From assembly GCF_040932005.1 (NCBI RefSeq), contig NZ_CP162414.1:2073501-2137500 (forward strand): a stretch of DNA of 64,000 nucleotides, given 5' to 3'. Below the pieces are notes generated by a model. That model was given only the letters and a program-made list of their open reading frames with translations. It did no database searches and had not been told where the DNA came from. The stretch comes from Aestuariibius sp. HNIBRBA575. GTDB lineage: Bacteria > Pseudomonadota > Alphaproteobacteria > Rhodobacterales > Rhodobacteraceae. A program made the position numbers and the translations under genes. This document shows, in pieces, positions 9,323-18,496 of this stretch; position 1 is the stretch's first letter; each line of letters opens with the position of its first letter.

Positions 9323-10972
9323 TCACCCGCTCATCAACGCTTTGGCGGCGGCGCGGGCTTCGTCGGTCAGGCGGTCGCCGGAAATCATCCGGGCAATTTC
9401 ATCGGTGCGGGTCACATCATCTAATGGCACAACACGTGACAACGTTTCCTTAGCGGATTGAAGTTTTTCCACCCGCCAATGATGTGCGCCCCGTGCGGCC
9501 ACTTGGGGGGAATGGGTCACCACCAGGATTTGACCTTTTGATGCCAGCCCTTCTAGGCGGCGCCCCACCGCGTCGGCTGTCGCACCGCCGACGCCACGGT
9601 CAATTTCATCAAAGATCAGGGTTAGGCCGCTGTCTTCGCCGGTCAAACAGACCTTAAGCGCCAGCAAAAACCGCGACAATTCCCCGCCCGATGCGATTTT
9701 ATCCAACTGCCCAGCCGGGGCGCCGGGATTGGTGGCCACGCAGAATGTCACGGCATCAGTTCCGTCAGGCCCGGCATCCTCGGTGGTGATTTCGACTGTG
9801 AAAACAGCGCGTTCCATTTTCAGCGGTGCCAATTCCGCGCCCATGGATTTTTCCAGCGCGGTGCCGGCTTTGCGGCGTTTCGCGGTCAATGCACCAGCGG
9901 CTGTGTCATAGCTGTTTTGGGCTTTGTCCAGCGCGGCTTGCAACACATCCAGATCACCGACCGAGCTGTCCAAGGCGGCCAGGTTTTCACGCAATCCTTC
10001 GGTGAAGGTCGCCAGATCATCGGGCAGCACTTCGTATTTGCGGGCCAAACCACGGATCGCAAACAGGCGCTCTTCGCAATTTTCCAGCGCAAGGGGATCA
10101 AAATCCAGCACGTTCAGGCATTGATGCACGCCTTGTTCGGCCTCGTTTAGGGCATCAATTGCGCGGGTCAGCGCCTCTAGCGGGGCGTCCAGCTGGCCTT
10201 CGACGCCCTCGGTGGCGCTATCCAGCCAGCGCATCGCGTCCCGCACCTGCCCTTCGACCCCGTCGATGGCCAGAATGGATGCAGCTCGCGCAATGTCGCC
10301 ACGCACCTTTTCTGCGCCCTGCATGCGGCGGCGTTCCACGTCCAGCTCTGCCTCTTCGCCGGGCATCGGGCCCAGTTGGTCCAACTCAGCCACGGCGTGA
10401 CGCAGGAACTCCTCTTCGGATTTCAACGCTTCGACCTTGGCCTGCGCCTTGGCCAATTCTTTGCGGGCGACACGCAACTTGGCCCACGCTTTGCGCACCC
10501 GGTCAAAGGCAGCCGGATCATCCAAGTAAGCATCCAGCAAGGCCCGGTGGCCGCGCGGGTTCAGCAATCCGCGATCATCATGCTGACCGTGTAATTCCAC
10601 CAAAGTCGCGGACAATGCGCGCAACACGTCGCCCGAAACACGCCGATCATTGACCCATGCGGTTTTGCGGCCATCCCGGCCATTCACCCGACGCAGGATC
10701 AGCTCATCCTCGGTGTCGATCCCGGCCTCTTGTAAAACCGCCCACGCCGCATGTCCGGGGGGCAGGTCGAATTCTGCAATTACTTCGCCTTTTTCGGCGC
10801 CATTGCGCACCAATTCCGCGCGCCCACGCCATCCCAGCACAAATCCAAGACTGTCTAGCAAAATGGATTTCCCGGCCCCGGTTTCCCCGGTCAGCACGTT
10901 CAAACCGGGCTGAAATTCAAGTTCAAGCCGGTCAATGATCAACATGTCACGAATGTCTAGCGCGCGCAGCAT
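9323..10972 (-). CDS. recN: DNA repair ATPase RecN
   Basis: RecN is an SMC-like ATPase for double-strand break repair. The 549-residue protein starts with the RecN signature MLRALDIRDMLIIDRLELEF and Walker A GETGAGKS, then a coiled-coil middle, and ends with the ABC signature region (SGGELSRFLLALK), Walker B (LIFDEIDRGVGG) and VTHSPQVA. The length matches the family. A second in-frame start four codons upstream (10984) is possible. The gene follows bamD in the same direction, an order seen in many Rhodobacterales after ftsZ-lpxC-bamD, and is likely followed by the CLC gene on one transcript. Confidence 0.95.
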   Translation of the reverse strand: MLRALDIRDMLIIDRLELEFQPGLNVLTGETGAGKSILLDSLGFVLGWRGRAELVRNGAEKGEVIAEFDLPPGHAAWAVLQEAGIDTEDELILRRVNGRDGRKTAWVNDRRVSGDVLRALSATLVELHGQHDDRGLLNPRGHRALLDAYLDDPAAFDRVRKAWAKLRVARKELAKAQAKVEALKSEEEFLRHAVAELDQLGPMPGEEAELDVERRRMQGAEKVRGDIARAASILAIDGVEGQVRDAMRWLDSATEGVEGQLDAPLEALTRAIDALNEAEQGVHQCLNVLDFDPLALENCEERLFAIRGLARKYEVLPDDLATFTEGLRENLAALDSSVGDLDVLQAALDKAQNSYDTAAGALTAKRRKAGTALEKSMGAELAPLKMERAVFTVEITTEDAGPDGTDAVTFCVATNPGAPAGQLDKIASGGELSRFLLALKVCLTGEDSGLTLIFDEIDRGVGGATADAVGRRLEGLASKGQILVVTHSPQVAARGAHHWRVEKLQSAKETLSRVVPLDDVTRTDEIARMISGDRLTDEARAAAKALMSG

Positions 10973-11089
10973 CAGGAAATCCAAGCCAAGTTAGGGGCCG
11001 ATATAGGGCAAAGATGGGATATGCCCACAGAATATGGTCTAACCCCTCTTTTGGCTGAGCCGCTGACAGGTTTCAACCCACCAAACACA

Positions 11090-11106
11090 AATGGCCTACA
11101 GCCATT
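11090..11106 (-). terminator. Weak hairpin overlapping the bamD stop
   Basis: AATGGC-CTACA-GCCATT forms a 6-bp stem with a 5-base loop that includes the bamD stop codon. On the minus strand it is followed by TGTGTTTGG, a poor U tract, so termination would be partial and read-through into recN is likely. Confidence 0.35.
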
Positions 11107-11932
11107 CCCCACGCACCACCTGACGATAGATGGATGCCAGCCAATTATCACCTGTAGATTGCATCGACAGGCCCTGCCCCGTCAGCAAAGCGTGGCTTTC
11201 GGCGTACCATTCCGTGGATTGGAAATTATGGCCTAGAATCGCGCCCGCACTTTGAGCTTCGTCGGTCAGGCCCAGCGATAGGTATGCCTCAACCAAACGA
11301 TGCAACGCTTCGGGTGTGTGGCTGGTGGTTTGGAAATCCTCGACAACCACACGGAACCGATTGATCGACGCGGCAAAATGATCCCGGCGCAGATAATAGC
11401 GTCCGATTTCCATTTCCTTGGCCGCCAGATGGTCAAAAGCCAGATCAAATTTCAGGATTGAGGACCGCGCATATTCGCTATCTGGATAGCGTTCAATCAC
11501 GACCCGCAACGCTTGTAACGCTTGGAAGGTCAGGCCCTGATCGCGGCCAATTTCATCGATCTGATCATAATAGGACAAGGCCAGCAAATATTGCGCATAT
11601 GCGGCGTCTTCATCCGTTGGATAGAAATCAATGTAACGTTGCGCTGCAGCGCGGGATGACGGGTAATTACCCTCTCGGTGATAGGAAAACGCCTGCATGA
11701 TCAATGCGCGTTTGGCCCACTGAGAATAGGGATAGAGACGTTCAATTTCCCCAAAATAAAACGCCGCATCTTCGGCACGATTGCGCTCTAACTCAAACTC
11801 ACCACGTTGAAAAATCTCTTCGGCAGAGTAATTTTCAAGCTCTTCTGGTGAGACATCTGATCCAATATTTGAACAGGCAACCAAAACGGCCAGCGCGGAC
11901 ACGGCACCAGCACGGCGCAGCCAGACAGTCAT
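11096..11932 (-). CDS. bamD: Outer membrane assembly lipoprotein BamD
   Basis: BamD is the essential lipoprotein partner of BamA in outer-membrane beta-barrel insertion. The 278-residue protein has a lipoprotein signal (LAVLVAC, Cys20) and then helical TPR repeats from about residue 30 (YSAEEIFQRGEFELERNR, LYPYSQWAKRALIM, FYPTDEDAAYAQYL), the classic BamD/YfiO pattern. The ATG at 11932 gives the correct signal peptide; a longer frame starting at 12007 does not. It follows lpxC and precedes recN in the same direction. Confidence 0.95.
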   Translation of the reverse strand: MTVWLRRAGAVSALAVLVACSNIGSDVSPEELENYSAEEIFQRGEFELERNRAEDAAFYFGEIERLYPYSQWAKRALIMQAFSYHREGNYPSSRAAAQRYIDFYPTDEDAAYAQYLLALSYYDQIDEIGRDQGLTFQALQALRVVIERYPDSEYARSSILKFDLAFDHLAAKEMEIGRYYLRRDHFAASINRFRVVVEDFQTTSHTPEALHRLVEAYLSLGLTDEAQSAGAILGHNFQSTEWYAESHALLTGQGLSMQSTGDNWLASIYRQVVRGEWL

Positions 11933-12092
11933 CGACCGGCCCCACGAAGGTGTCAAAGCGTTCAAACGGGAATCCCGCGCAGATAGATCAGTTGGTTCTG
12001 TACCCATTTGGGTCGCGCCTCATGTCGTTTGAGATGGGTTTAGCACAGAAGATTCGAAGGCAAAACGGCAATTTGATCTGTAAGGTCAAAGT

Positions 12093-12155
12093 GATCAGGC
12101 AACCGCCGACAGATCAGGCAACCGCCGACAGATCAGGCAACCGCCGACAGATCAG
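12093..12155. repeat. Tandem 19-bp repeat at the lpxC 3' end
   Basis: The unit GATCAGGCAACCGCCGACA occurs at 12093-12111, 12112-12130 and 12131-12149, then a 6-base partial copy. The third full copy encodes the last residues and TGA stop of lpxC on the minus strand; the other two lie just beyond the stop and repeat the same bases. It looks like a recent slippage or duplication of the gene's own end. Confidence 0.9.
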
Positions 12156-13056
12156 CCAAACGCACACCCACACCCGGCAATTGCGCCGCTGTCATCGCAT
12201 CGGCCCGCACCCAGCGCCATGCATCGGCTTGTGCAAACAAAACCCGCAGCAATTCATTGGTCAGCGCATGCCCGGCGCGAATGCCGGTATATTGCCCCAA
12301 AATCGGGGCCCCCGCGGTGTAAAGATCCCCCAGCGCATCCAGCATTTTATGGCGCACTGCTTCGTCGGCGTGGCGCAGACCGCCGGGGCTAACCACATGA
12401 TCACCGTCCACGACCACCGCATTGACGCCCGGAACACCGCCCAGAGCCAGACCATTGGCCTGCATCGCATCGACATCGGCCTGACGGCAAAACGTGCGGC
12501 TGTCACATAATTCGCGCACAAAGGCACCATTGGCCATGGGCAGGTTTTTACGTTGCTGGCCAATCGCCCCATCGTCAAAATCAATGGCAAAGTCGATCTG
12601 CAATGCACGGGCCGGTTCAATCCGGGCCGTGGCGTCGCCGCGCTGCACTTCGACGGTTTTCAACACCTCGATCACATAAAGGGGCGCATCAATGATCGCA
12701 TTGCCCGCTTTGACCAATTCCTGAACAAACCCGGCTGATGATCCATCCATGATCGGCACTTCTGGTCCGTTTAAGGTCACATGCGCATTGTGGATACCAC
12801 AGCCCGCCAAAGCGGCCATGATATGTTCGATCGTAGAAACGGTCACATCGTGGCTGTTGACGATCCGCGTATTCAGAGGCGTCTGGACCACATGATCCCA
12901 CAGCGCCGCAATACGCCCTGTGCCCTGCGCAACGTCCAACCGTTCAAACACGATCCCATGCCGCGCGGGCGCAGGGTTCACGACCATTTGCACAGGTTCG
13001 CCCAGATGAAGGCCAACGCCGTTAAAGGTCACAGAGGTCTGAAGGGTGGTTTGCAA
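12133..13056 (-). CDS. lpxC: UDP-3-O-acyl-N-acetylglucosamine deacetylase LpxC
   Basis: LpxC carries out the first committed step of lipid A synthesis. The 307-residue protein has the zinc-binding His78 in STIEHIMAAL, His236 and Asp240 in HKMLDALGD, and the general His263 in GHALTN. The start is a TTG at 13056 (MQTTLQTSVTFNGVGLHLG); no ATG or GTG lies upstream in frame before a stop, and the family N-terminus fits this position. A rare start without a clear ribosome site may keep expression low, which would suit a dose-sensitive enzyme. A strong terminator separates it from ftsZ, so it needs its own promoter in 13057-13183. Confidence 0.94.
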   Translation of the reverse strand: MQTTLQTSVTFNGVGLHLGEPVQMVVNPAPARHGIVFERLDVAQGTGRIAALWDHVVQTPLNTRIVNSHDVTVSTIEHIMAALAGCGIHNAHVTLNGPEVPIMDGSSAGFVQELVKAGNAIIDAPLYVIEVLKTVEVQRGDATARIEPARALQIDFAIDFDDGAIGQQRKNLPMANGAFVRELCDSRTFCRQADVDAMQANGLALGGVPGVNAVVVDGDHVVSPGGLRHADEAVRHKMLDALGDLYTAGAPILGQYTGIRAGHALTNELLRVLFAQADAWRWVRADAMTAAQLPGVGVRLADLSAVA

Positions 13057-13183
13057 AGGATTGCCAACATTTGTTTCGGTTGAATAGTCAGCTAAGGGCT
13101 CTGGCCGGTGATCTCAATTCACAGTTTGCAACGTTATGTAACAACTAATGCCGCAATGCAGCTAACCCTTGATAAATAAGCAA

Positions 13184-13207
13184 AAAGGCCACCCGAAGGC
13201 AGCCTTT
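13184..13207 (-). terminator. Terminator of ftsZ with a UUCG tetraloop
   Basis: On the minus strand AAAGGCTGCC and GGTGGCCTTT form a 10-bp stem with two G-T pairs around a TTCG loop, followed by TT and a few A/T bases (the T run begins inside the stem). It lies 31 bases after the ftsZ stop and should end ftsZ transcripts before lpxC. Confidence 0.85.
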
Positions 13208-13238
13208 AAAAAACTTTATTGCAACAGATGTTACAAAA

Positions 13239-14873
13239 TTAGTTTGCCTGACGACGCAGGAATGCCGGGATTTCGATCCGTTCTTGCTCTGGATCGGCCT
13301 CTACTTCTTCTTCGTGCAGGTTGCGCACTTGGGGCTGGGCCCGTTCCTGTGCGCCATGCGGCTGGGCAGCTTCTGCGCCGTGACCTGTCATGCGGTTGAT
13401 CAGGGAATTGATCCCAAACCGTGGCTTGTCTGCATCGGATGCAGCAGGGGCCGCCGCCGGTTGCTGTTGCGGCGCAGATGTTGTGCGGGCCTGAACGGCT
13501 GGGCGCTGCGGCTGCGACGACACTGCGGCATGCAAACGGGCCATTGCATCGGCGGATGGCGTACCAGCGGATGGAGCACGAGGCGCAACAAACACTTCTG
13601 GTGTGGCATCCATGGCCGGTTCTGGACGGGGCTGATAAGCAGGCGGAGGCACATCATCTGTGGCCGCTTGCTGATAGCTGTCCATTTCGCGCTGCATGGG
13701 TTCAAAGATATCCTCGGCCTGTTCTTGGGCCGTTTCCTGGAAATCATCAAACAGAGGCTCTTGGGCTGGTGCCGCTTGCTGAACAGGCTGCTGGGCAACC
13801 TGTTGCGCAGGCGCAGGCGCGGCCACTTCGGTCATTTCAGCGGTGGTTTGCTGAGTCAAAGGGGCGGCCATAGACCGGCGCGGCAATGGTGTTTCGGCGC
13901 GGCTTTCGACCGCATCGATGCCTGTTGCCACAACGGATACGCGCATTTTGCCTTCCATGTTGGTGTCCAGCGTGGACCCAACGATGATGTTGGCTTCTTG
14001 GTCGACTTTTTCGCGAATTTTGTTCGCGGCCTCGTCCAATTCGAACAATGTCAGATCGTAGCCACCGGTGATGTTGATCAGAACACCCCGTGCGCCTTCG
14101 AGGCTGATTTCGTCCAGCAATGGGTTGGCAATCGCTTTTTCAGCGGCCTGAACTGCGCGGTTATCGCCGTCAGCTTCGCCTGTGCCCATCATCGCCTTGC
14201 CCATTTCGTCCATCACAGCACGAACATCCGCAAAGTCGAGGTTGATCAGGCCCGGACGGACCATCAGGTCAGTCACGCCTTTAACACCTTGATACAGCAC
14301 ATCATCCGCCAGCGAAAACGCTTCGGTGAAGGTGGTGTTTTCATTGGCCAAACGGAACAGGTTCTGGTTTGGAATGATGATCAGCGTGTCGACCACTTTT
14401 TGCAAGGCATCCACGCCGTCTTCGGCCTGACGCATGCGTTTTTGGCCTTCAAACTGGAACGGCTTGGTGACAACACCAACGGTCAGAACACCCAGTTCAC
14501 GCGCGGCTTGCGCGATGATGGGGGCTGCCCCCGTACCGGTACCGCCGCCCATGCCAGCGGTGATGAAACACATATGTGCCCCCGCCAGATGATCGACGAT
14601 CTGTTCGATGCTTTCTTCTGCGGCGGCGGCGCCGACGGTTGCGCGGGCCCCTGCCCCCAAACCTTCGGTCACTTTGACACCCATTTGGATGCGCGCTTCA
14701 GATTTCGATTGCTGCAATGCTTGCGCATCTGTGTTGGCAACGACGAATTCAACACCTTCGAGCTGTTGCTCGATCATGTTGTTAACCGCATTACCGCCTG
14801 CGCCACCCACACCGAATACTGTGATGCGCGGCTTCAGTTCTTCATGTCCCGGAAGGGAAAGATTCAAAGTCAT
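13239..14873 (-). CDS. ftsZ: Cell division GTPase FtsZ
   Basis: FtsZ polymerises into the division ring. The 544-residue protein has the tubulin-like GTPase core, with GGGTGTG at 109-115 (preceded by TAGM) and the T7 loop [11 protein letters not shown]. After about residue 320 comes a long linker rich in Ala, Pro and Gln, typical of Rhodobacterales FtsZ, which is why it exceeds the 380-residue E. coli form. The C-terminal peptide [12 protein letters not shown] is the docking site for FtsA and other partners. The ATG at 14873 gives [21 protein letters not shown]. Terminators on both sides suggest its own transcript. Confidence 0.97.
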   Translation of the reverse strand: MTLNLSLPGHEELKPRITVFGVGGAGGNAVNNMIEQQLEGVEFVVANTDAQALQQSKSEARIQMGVKVTEGLGAGARATVGAAAAEESIEQIVDHLAGAHMCFITAGMGGGTGTGAAPIIAQAARELGVLTVGVVTKPFQFEGQKRMRQAEDGVDALQKVVDTLIIIPNQNLFRLANENTTFTEAFSLADDVLYQGVKGVTDLMVRPGLINLDFADVRAVMDEMGKAMMGTGEADGDNRAVQAAEKAIANPLLDEISLEGARGVLINITGGYDLTLFELDEAANKIREKVDQEANIIVGSTLDTNMEGKMRVSVVATGIDAVESRAETPLPRRSMAAPLTQQTTAEMTEVAAPAPAQQVAQQPVQQAAPAQEPLFDDFQETAQEQAEDIFEPMQREMDSYQQAATDDVPPPAYQPRPEPAMDATPEVFVAPRAPSAGTPSADAMARLHAAVSSQPQRPAVQARTTSAPQQQPAAAPAASDADKPRFGINSLINRMTGHGAEAAQPHGAQERAQPQVRNLHEEEVEADPEQERIEIPAFLRRQAN

Positions 14874-15257
14874 GGACCAGTCCGCCTGTCTGATTGATTC
14901 CACCCGTCCCGGGGCGGTTTTATCCTTATATGACCGTGATCCTAGCGGCGTGCGACTAAAAGGTCACGTCAAAAACACAAAAAGACCACAAAATGTGGTC
15001 CTATTTTGGGGGTAAAATCGCTTGATTTGGCCCAATCGGCAAAATCTTGCGTATTTAGCGCCCACAATACATAGGAAATCCGTCCGCATCCCGGTCAGGC
15101 GCGGTGATCCCATTTTTGTGTTCGAAGATACTGCTATCCTCATTTTTATCTCAAACGGGGCTCTTTTGGCCCCTGCTTGATAGTCTATACACCTATATCT
15201 AGGCTGCCAATCCGAAAAGCCCACCACCAAAGGTATAATTTGGCAATGGTTGCAGGA
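14874..15257. other. ftsA-ftsZ intergenic region
   Basis: The 384 bases hold the ftsA terminator (14984-15000) and, downstream of it on the minus strand, about 110 bases that must carry the ftsZ promoter and leader if the terminator works. A second inverted repeat, GGGGC-TCTTTTG-GCCCC near 15157-15173, lies closer to the ftsA stop with a poor T tract. I see no gene here. Confidence 0.5.
14984..15000 (-). terminator. Terminator between ftsA and ftsZ
   Basis: GACCACA and TGTGGTC form a perfect 7-bp stem with a 3-base loop. On the minus strand it is followed by TTTTTGTGTTTTT, a clear U tract. It lies about 260 bases after ftsA and 110 bases before ftsZ, so ftsZ can be expressed apart from ftsA. 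Confidence 0.85.
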
Positions 15258-16592
15258 TTACCAATTGTCGCGGAACCAACGCACGGCCCGTTTCAGGCTG
15301 CGGGCCGGATAACGTTCGGCGGGAATTTCGAAATCCCACCATTCGTCTTGGGGATGCGCGGCAAACAATGACAGCCCCACAGCAGAGCTAAAGGCCGGAC
15401 CAGTGGCCGCCTGAGGCAGACCCTGCACCCGCAACGGACGTCCAAGACGCACTTGTTGACCCAAAATGCGCGACGCCAAACCGTCCAGACCGGGAATTTG
15501 GCTTGCGCCACCGGTCAACACAATCTGTTGGCTGGGCAGATGTTCAAAGCCCGCCGCATCCAGACGCAGGCGCACCTCTTCCAGAATCTCTTCGACGCGG
15601 GGGCGCATAATGCCGATCAGTTCTGCGCGGCTCACTGTGCGCCGATCATGTTCCCAATCGCCGGTATTGCCGCCGATTTCGATCTGATCGCGATCATCCA
15701 TCCCAGTGGCGACAACGCCGCCATAAAATGTCTTCATCCGTTCGGCCGTGGCAACGGGCACTTGCAGACCCATCGAAATATCACCGGTCACGTGATCGCC
15801 GCCCATCCGCACAGAATCCGCATAGATCATGTGTTTCTTCATGAAGACGGTCAGTGTCGTCGATCCGCCACCCATATCAATACAGGCCGCGCCCAGTTCC
15901 TGTTCATCCTCAACCAGGCTCGACATGGCGCTGGCATATCCGGCGGACGCGATCCCGGCCACTTCTAGATCACAGCGTTTGATACAATATAGAATGTTCT
16001 GAATAGCCGTCGCTTCGACCGTCAACAGATGCATATCCGTGGTCAGCTGATTGCCGATCTGCCCGCGCGGGTCACCCAAACCCGACCGGTGATCCAAAGC
16101 AAAGTTCACCGGCTGCGCATGCAGCACTTCGCGGCCCATACCAATGTCTGGCACATCGCATGCGGCCAGAACCCGGCCAATATCAGCATCCGTGACATTG
16201 CCGTCCTGAATATCCACCGCTCCGTCCAATCCGTAGGATTTAGGACGCGCGCCAGACAGGCAGGCAATCACGTGGTCAACACGCACATTGGCCATTTTCT
16301 GAGCCGCCTGAACGGCGGTGCGGATCGCGCGTTCGGTTTCCTGCATGGCGTCCACTTCGCCAAATTTCACGCCACGCGACCGGGTTGTCGCCGCACCGAT
16401 CACCCGAAACGAAGACTGCCCCGCCATGGATCCAACCCCGTCGGAATCCTTAAACTGTTCCGGGCCGTCAAATCGCAAAACCAGACAGGCCACTTTGGAT
16501 GATCCCACATCCAAGGCCGCAATTACACCACGTTGCATCGCCGCTTTGCGCATGGTGCGCATGGCTCTCTGGGTTTCGTATAGCTCGCGCAT
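15258..16592 (-). CDS. ftsA: Cell division protein FtsA
   Basis: FtsA is the actin-like membrane tether for FtsZ. The 444-residue protein has the ASKHA nucleotide-binding motifs (IAALDVGSSKVACLV near residue 24, AACIDMGGGSTTLTVF, and LTGGASQIPGL). The C-terminal end (ERYPARSLKRAVRWFRDNW) is the amphipathic helix used for membrane binding. The start at 16592 follows AGGCGGA; an internal Met at MRKAAM would also be possible. ftsQ ends 33 bases upstream on the same strand. Confidence 0.95.
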   Translation of the reverse strand: MRELYETQRAMRTMRKAAMQRGVIAALDVGSSKVACLVLRFDGPEQFKDSDGVGSMAGQSSFRVIGAATTRSRGVKFGEVDAMQETERAIRTAVQAAQKMANVRVDHVIACLSGARPKSYGLDGAVDIQDGNVTDADIGRVLAACDVPDIGMGREVLHAQPVNFALDHRSGLGDPRGQIGNQLTTDMHLLTVEATAIQNILYCIKRCDLEVAGIASAGYASAMSSLVEDEQELGAACIDMGGGSTTLTVFMKKHMIYADSVRMGGDHVTGDISMGLQVPVATAERMKTFYGGVVATGMDDRDQIEIGGNTGDWEHDRRTVSRAELIGIMRPRVEEILEEVRLRLDAAGFEHLPSQQIVLTGGASQIPGLDGLASRILGQQVRLGRPLRVQGLPQAATGPAFSSAVGLSLFAAHPQDEWWDFEIPAERYPARSLKRAVRWFRDNW

Positions 16593-16625
16593 TACTTTAT
16601 TCCGCCTGCTTGTTTTTGTTTTTAT

Positions 16626-17492
16626 TCAATTACTTGCTTCTACGGGCGCCCGAAAAAACGCCTGTGCCATTTCATTTAGTCGGATGGTGGGACGCGCCAT
16701 ATTGCGCATATCCACAACTTTGATGTCCCGGTTCAGCATTTCCTGCGCCTGATCAAAGGCAATGACCCGTTCCAAGGCCGCTACAGGATGTTCATCCGGT
16801 AGCAAAATACGTTGCTCGCGGTCCAGAACGATATCCCAGCGGCGTTCACCCATGCGCACCAATCCGCGCATCCGGTCCCCCAATGGGGCCGCAGCGGCGT
16901 AGATTTCCAACGCCTCGCCTAATGCTTCGCGTGCGCCGTCCCCGACAACCAGCGGCAAATCGGCCCGATCCGCACGTGCGTGCAATGGCCCGATGATGGC
17001 GCCGGACATATCCACCAACCGCAGCCCATCTGAGGCGCGCCAGACCGCAACCGGTGTGCGCTGCACAACATCGACCTGCAAAACACCGCCGGGGCGAATG
17101 CGAATGGTGGCTGATTCAACAGCGCCAAGCGCGGCGACTGTTTCACGGTCGGCTTCTAGGTTCAGATCAAAGGACGAGGTCGGGAATTTGATCGGCAAAA
17201 CCCGACGAATTTCCGCAACCAGCGCATCATCTGCCCCGTCCACAGCCATCATCTTGACGCTGAATTCTTCGCGGCTTTCGATGGCGTCTTTGGCCGAAGC
17301 AATCTGATCGACCAGCATTTGCCGGTTTGCATCATTGGAAAACCAAACGCCGGCAATAAACACGGTGACAAAAACCGGCAGACCGATGCGCAAAAACGCG
17401 CGGAATAGCGGCGTCAGCATCAAACGGTGCAGTTTATAACGCCACCGGGATGGGGCCGGATCACGATAAGGGGTTTGGTTTACCGGTCGCAT
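16626..17492 (-). CDS. ftsQ: Cell division protein FtsQ
   Basis: FtsQ links the cytoplasmic and periplasmic parts of the divisome. The 288-residue product has a short cytoplasmic N-terminus, a single membrane segment at about residues 30-50 (FLRIGLPVFVTVFIAGVWF), a POTRA domain (FSVKMMAVDGADDALVAEIRRVLPI) and the FtsQ domain with EVRRTPVA-like DVVQRTPVAVWR. The start at 17492 overlaps the end of ddl by 13 bases, so translation is probably coupled. Confidence 0.93.
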   Translation of the reverse strand: MRPVNQTPYRDPAPSRWRYKLHRLMLTPLFRAFLRIGLPVFVTVFIAGVWFSNDANRQMLVDQIASAKDAIESREEFSVKMMAVDGADDALVAEIRRVLPIKFPTSSFDLNLEADRETVAALGAVESATIRIRPGGVLQVDVVQRTPVAVWRASDGLRLVDMSGAIIGPLHARADRADLPLVVGDGAREALGEALEIYAAAAPLGDRMRGLVRMGERRWDIVLDREQRILLPDEHPVAALERVIAFDQAQEMLNRDIKVVDMRNMARPTIRLNEMAQAFFRAPVEASN

Positions 17493-18394
17493 GAGGCCTC
17501 CTCGACCAACTGGGCGCAGAGTTCGGGGAAAGTAACCCCGCAAAACGCCGCCTGTTCAGGGGCCAGTGATGTGGGCGTCATGCCCGGCTGGGTGTTGGTT
17601 TCAAGGATGATCAAGCCATCCAACCCTTTGGTATCGTCCCAGCGGTAATCCGTCCGGCTCAACCCGCGACACCCTAATGCGGTATGCGCGCGCAATGCAT
17701 ATTCCATACAGGCGTCAAAGATGTCTGACGGAATATCCGCAGGCAGCACATGTTTGGACCCGCCTTCTTTGTATTTGGCGTCATAATCATACCAGGTGTC
17801 AGTCAGGATATCGGTCACCGTCAGGGCACGATCCACCAAAACGGCCGTTGTCAGTTCGCGCCCCGGAATGAAATCTTCGACCATCAGGGTTTGTGGCATG
17901 TCCGCGGCCAGTTTGGGCGGCGTATTGGCCCCATCATGCACCAAATAAACGCCGACAGATGACCCTTCGTTATAGGGTTTCACCACATAGGGCGGGTCCA
18001 GCACATGCTGCGCCTCGACCACATCGCGATCCGCCAGAACGCTGTTGGCGACGGGCAATCCCGCAGCGCGCAGTGTTTCTTTGGTCTTTTCTTTGTCCAT
18101 GGCCAGCGCCGACGACAAAACGCCCGAATGTGTATAGGGAATGCGCATCCATTCCAGCACGCCCTGCACCACGCCGTCTTCGCCCCAGCGGCCATGCAAT
18201 GCGTTAAACACTGCATCCGGCGCAATCGCTTGCAGATCGGCCACCAGATTGGGACCGGCATCCAGCTCAACCACGTTGAAACCAGCGACGCGCAGCGCTT
18301 CGGCACATTCCTTGCCCGAGCTCAGAGACACCTCTCGCTCGGCCGATGGTCCACCCATCAATACACAAATTTTGCGGGTTGCCCTGCTCGACAT
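17480..18394 (-). CDS. ddl: D-alanine--D-alanine ligase
   Basis: Ddl makes the D-Ala-D-Ala dipeptide for peptidoglycan stems. The 304-residue ATP-grasp enzyme has GGPSAEREVSLSSG near the N-terminus, the HGRWGEDGVVQG substrate loop, EGSSVGVYLV, FIPGRELTTAVL and ETNTQPGMTPTSL with the Mg-binding Asn. The ATG at 18394 has GAGGCGG before it; a GTG at 18400 is less likely. It lies between murB and ftsQ, the usual dcw order. Confidence 0.95.
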   Translation of the reverse strand: MSSRATRKICVLMGGPSAEREVSLSSGKECAEALRVAGFNVVELDAGPNLVADLQAIAPDAVFNALHGRWGEDGVVQGVLEWMRIPYTHSGVLSSALAMDKEKTKETLRAAGLPVANSVLADRDVVEAQHVLDPPYVVKPYNEGSSVGVYLVHDGANTPPKLAADMPQTLMVEDFIPGRELTTAVLVDRALTVTDILTDTWYDYDAKYKEGGSKHVLPADIPSDIFDACMEYALRAHTALGCRGLSRTDYRWDDTKGLDGLIILETNTQPGMTPTSLAPEQAAFCGVTFPELCAQLVEEASCDR

Positions 18395-18496
18395 TCCCAC
18401 CGCCTCGTTTCCGGGCTCGCGCTTCGCTTGTTGCGATTATTCGCTTTTGCCCTGTTGGGGGTCTAACCTGCCGTTAGATCCCTAAATCCGCACCAT

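Noticed and set aside
13284..14897. A 537-codon plus-strand frame opposite ftsZ
   Set aside because: It is the antisense of ftsZ, has an odd composition full of His, Arg and Gly, and no family similarity. ftsZ is unambiguous on the other strand.
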